Positions 5,863-6,561 of a stretch of DNA of 6,561 nucleotides are shown here, piece by piece (position 1 is the stretch's first letter; each line of letters opens with the position of its first letter). The notes beneath the pieces are model-generated. The model did no database searches and was not told the DNA's origin. It saw only the letters and a list, made by a program, of their open reading frames with translations. A program made the position numbers and the translations under genes. The DNA comes from Clostridia bacterium. Lineage in GTDB: Bacteria; Bacillota; Clostridia; Oscillospirales; CAG-272. The stretch is taken from contig JAQXKW010000036.1 of assembly GCA_029010655.1 (NCBI GenBank), forward strand, positions 1-6,561, given 5' to 3'.

Positions 5863-5893
5863 GGGACACAAACGGATTTGCCGTTTGTGTCCC
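5863..5893 (-). other. perfect intercistronic hairpin between argG and argH
   Basis: Arms 5863-5875 and 5881-5893 are perfectly complementary over 13 bp with a 5-nt loop (CAAAT on the transcribed strand). The stem begins 6 nt after the argG stop and ends 11 nt before the argH ribosome site. It is followed by CATATTAAAAG with no T-tract, so it is not a typical intrinsic terminator. It more probably protects the argG mRNA 3' end, marks a processing site, or adjusts the argG:argH ratio. Confidence 0.85.
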
Positions 5894-5899
5894 TGCATT

Positions 5900-6561
5900 T
5901 TACTTATTATTCTTTGCGTCTACCATAGCCTGCACTTTGATGGGCAGACCGTACAGGTTAATAAAGCCTGCGGAATCCTTCTGGTCGTAATCGCTTTCGC
6001 CGAAGGTTGCGATTTCCTCGCTGTAAAGGGAATAATCGCTCCAGATTCCTGCCTTTATAATATTGCCCTTATAGAGCTTCAGCCGAACCTTACCGGTCAC
6101 CTTCTCCTGTGTCTTGTCAACGAAGGCGGAAAGAGCCTCCCTGAGAGGTGTGAACCACTGACCGTTGTAAACCAGCTCCGCAAAGGTTATGGAAAGCCTC
6201 TGCTTTTCGTGGAGAGTCAGCTTATCAAGGCAAACGGATTCAAGCGCCTCGTGCGCCTTATAGAGAATAGTTCCGCCGGGGGTTTCATACACGCCGCGGC
6301 ACTTCATGCCGACGAGCCTGTTTTCCACAATGTCGATAATGCCGATACCGTTCTTGCCGCCAAGCTCGTTGAGCTTTAGGATTATTTCCTTTGCGGTCAT
6401 TTTCTCCCCGTCAAGAGCTACGGGAACACCCTTGTCAAACTCAAGTTCAATATAGGTGGGAGCGTCGGGTGCGTCAATAGGCGAAACGCCCATTTCCAAA
6501 AAACCGGGCTTTTCGTATGTAGGCTCGTTGCCCGTATCCTCCAGATCAAGTCCCTCGTGGG
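5900..6561 (-). CDS. argG: argininosuccinate synthase, C-terminal part (5' end outside window)
   Basis: ArgG joins citrulline and aspartate using ATP to give argininosuccinate, AMP and pyrophosphate. The window holds the last 219 residues of a protein usually near 400; the N-terminal ATP-binding signature is beyond the edge. Visible family features in order are HEGLDLED and NEPTYE at the very edge, the APD segment, GIGIIDIVENRLVGMKCRGVYETPGGTIL, YNGQWFTPLREAL, GKVRLKLYKGN and SDYSLYSEEIATF. A TTG at 6497-6499 is not the start, because the same frame stays open upstream and encodes conserved ArgG residues. The gene is the upstream partner of argH; the operon promoter is out of view. Confidence 0.97.
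   Translation of the reverse strand, partial: HEGLDLEDTGNEPTYEKPGFLEMGVSPIDAPDAPTYIELEFDKGVPVALDGEKMTAKEIILKLNELGGKNGIGIIDIVENRLVGMKCRGVYETPGGTILYKAHEALESVCLDKLTLHEKQRLSITFAELVYNGQWFTPLREALSAFVDKTQEKVTGKVRLKLYKGNIIKAGIWSDYSLYSEEIATFGESDYDQKDSAGFINLYGLPIKVQAMVDAKNNK

Noticed and set aside
4347..6379. Several long plus-strand open frames (145-194 codons) across 4347-6379.
   Set aside because: They run antisense to argH and argG, whose translations match their families along the full length. The plus-strand products show no family features.
6497..6499. TTG considered as a start codon for a short 199-residue protein.
   Set aside because: The same frame continues upstream to the window edge with residues typical of argininosuccinate synthase. 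It is an internal leucine codon.

Overview
The window looks like chromosomal DNA of a Clostridia-type Firmicute, probably a gut or other plant-glycan-using Oscillospirales/Lachnospirales-like bacterium. The clues are tRNA genes with encoded CCA ends, near-consensus TTGACA/TATAAT promoters, AAGGAGG-like ribosome sites, hairpin-plus-T-tract terminators and cytoplasmic glycosidases of families common in such organisms. The taxon is inferred from gene content only; no 16S rRNA or marker gene is present.

Layout. (1) Positions 1-343, minus strand: a four-gene tRNA operon, in transcription order Val(TAC)-Asp(GTC)-Phe(GAA)-Gly(GCC). It is driven by a consensus extended -10 promoter with an A/T-rich upstream element (372-427). 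(2) 344-544: a divergent intergenic region with that promoter and a weaker one for the next gene. (3) 545-3719, plus strand: a small carbohydrate-degradation locus. It has a GH127/DUF1680 beta-L-arabinofuranosidase-like enzyme, then a GH27 alpha-galactosidase-like enzyme with its own strong promoter and a structured leader. A 67-residue protein with two CxxC pairs overlaps the GH27 stop codon by 4 nt (ATGA). A strong intrinsic terminator follows (3730-3769). (4) 3802-4362, plus strand: a GNAT acetyltransferase of the phosphinothricin/methionine-sulfoximine acetyltransferase type. (5) 4331-4426: two adjacent long hairpins between convergent genes; the second is a bidirectional terminator. (6) 4464-6561, minus strand: argG (5' part outside the window) followed by complete argH, with a perfect 13-bp hairpin between them.

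How the genes work together. ArgG and ArgH carry out the last two steps of arginine synthesis, from citrulline and aspartate to arginine and fumarate. The two glycosidases lack signal peptides and would act in the cytoplasm on imported short oligosaccharides carrying beta-L-arabinofuranose and alpha-galactose (or the stereochemically similar beta-L-arabinopyranose). No transporter or regulator for them is visible. The tRNA, glycosidase, acetyltransferase and arginine units appear to be independent transcription units. The least explained element is the small zinc-ribbon-like protein translationally coupled to the GH27 enzyme. I do not see evidence for a dramatic new system such as a defence island, CRISPR array, mobile element or phage.
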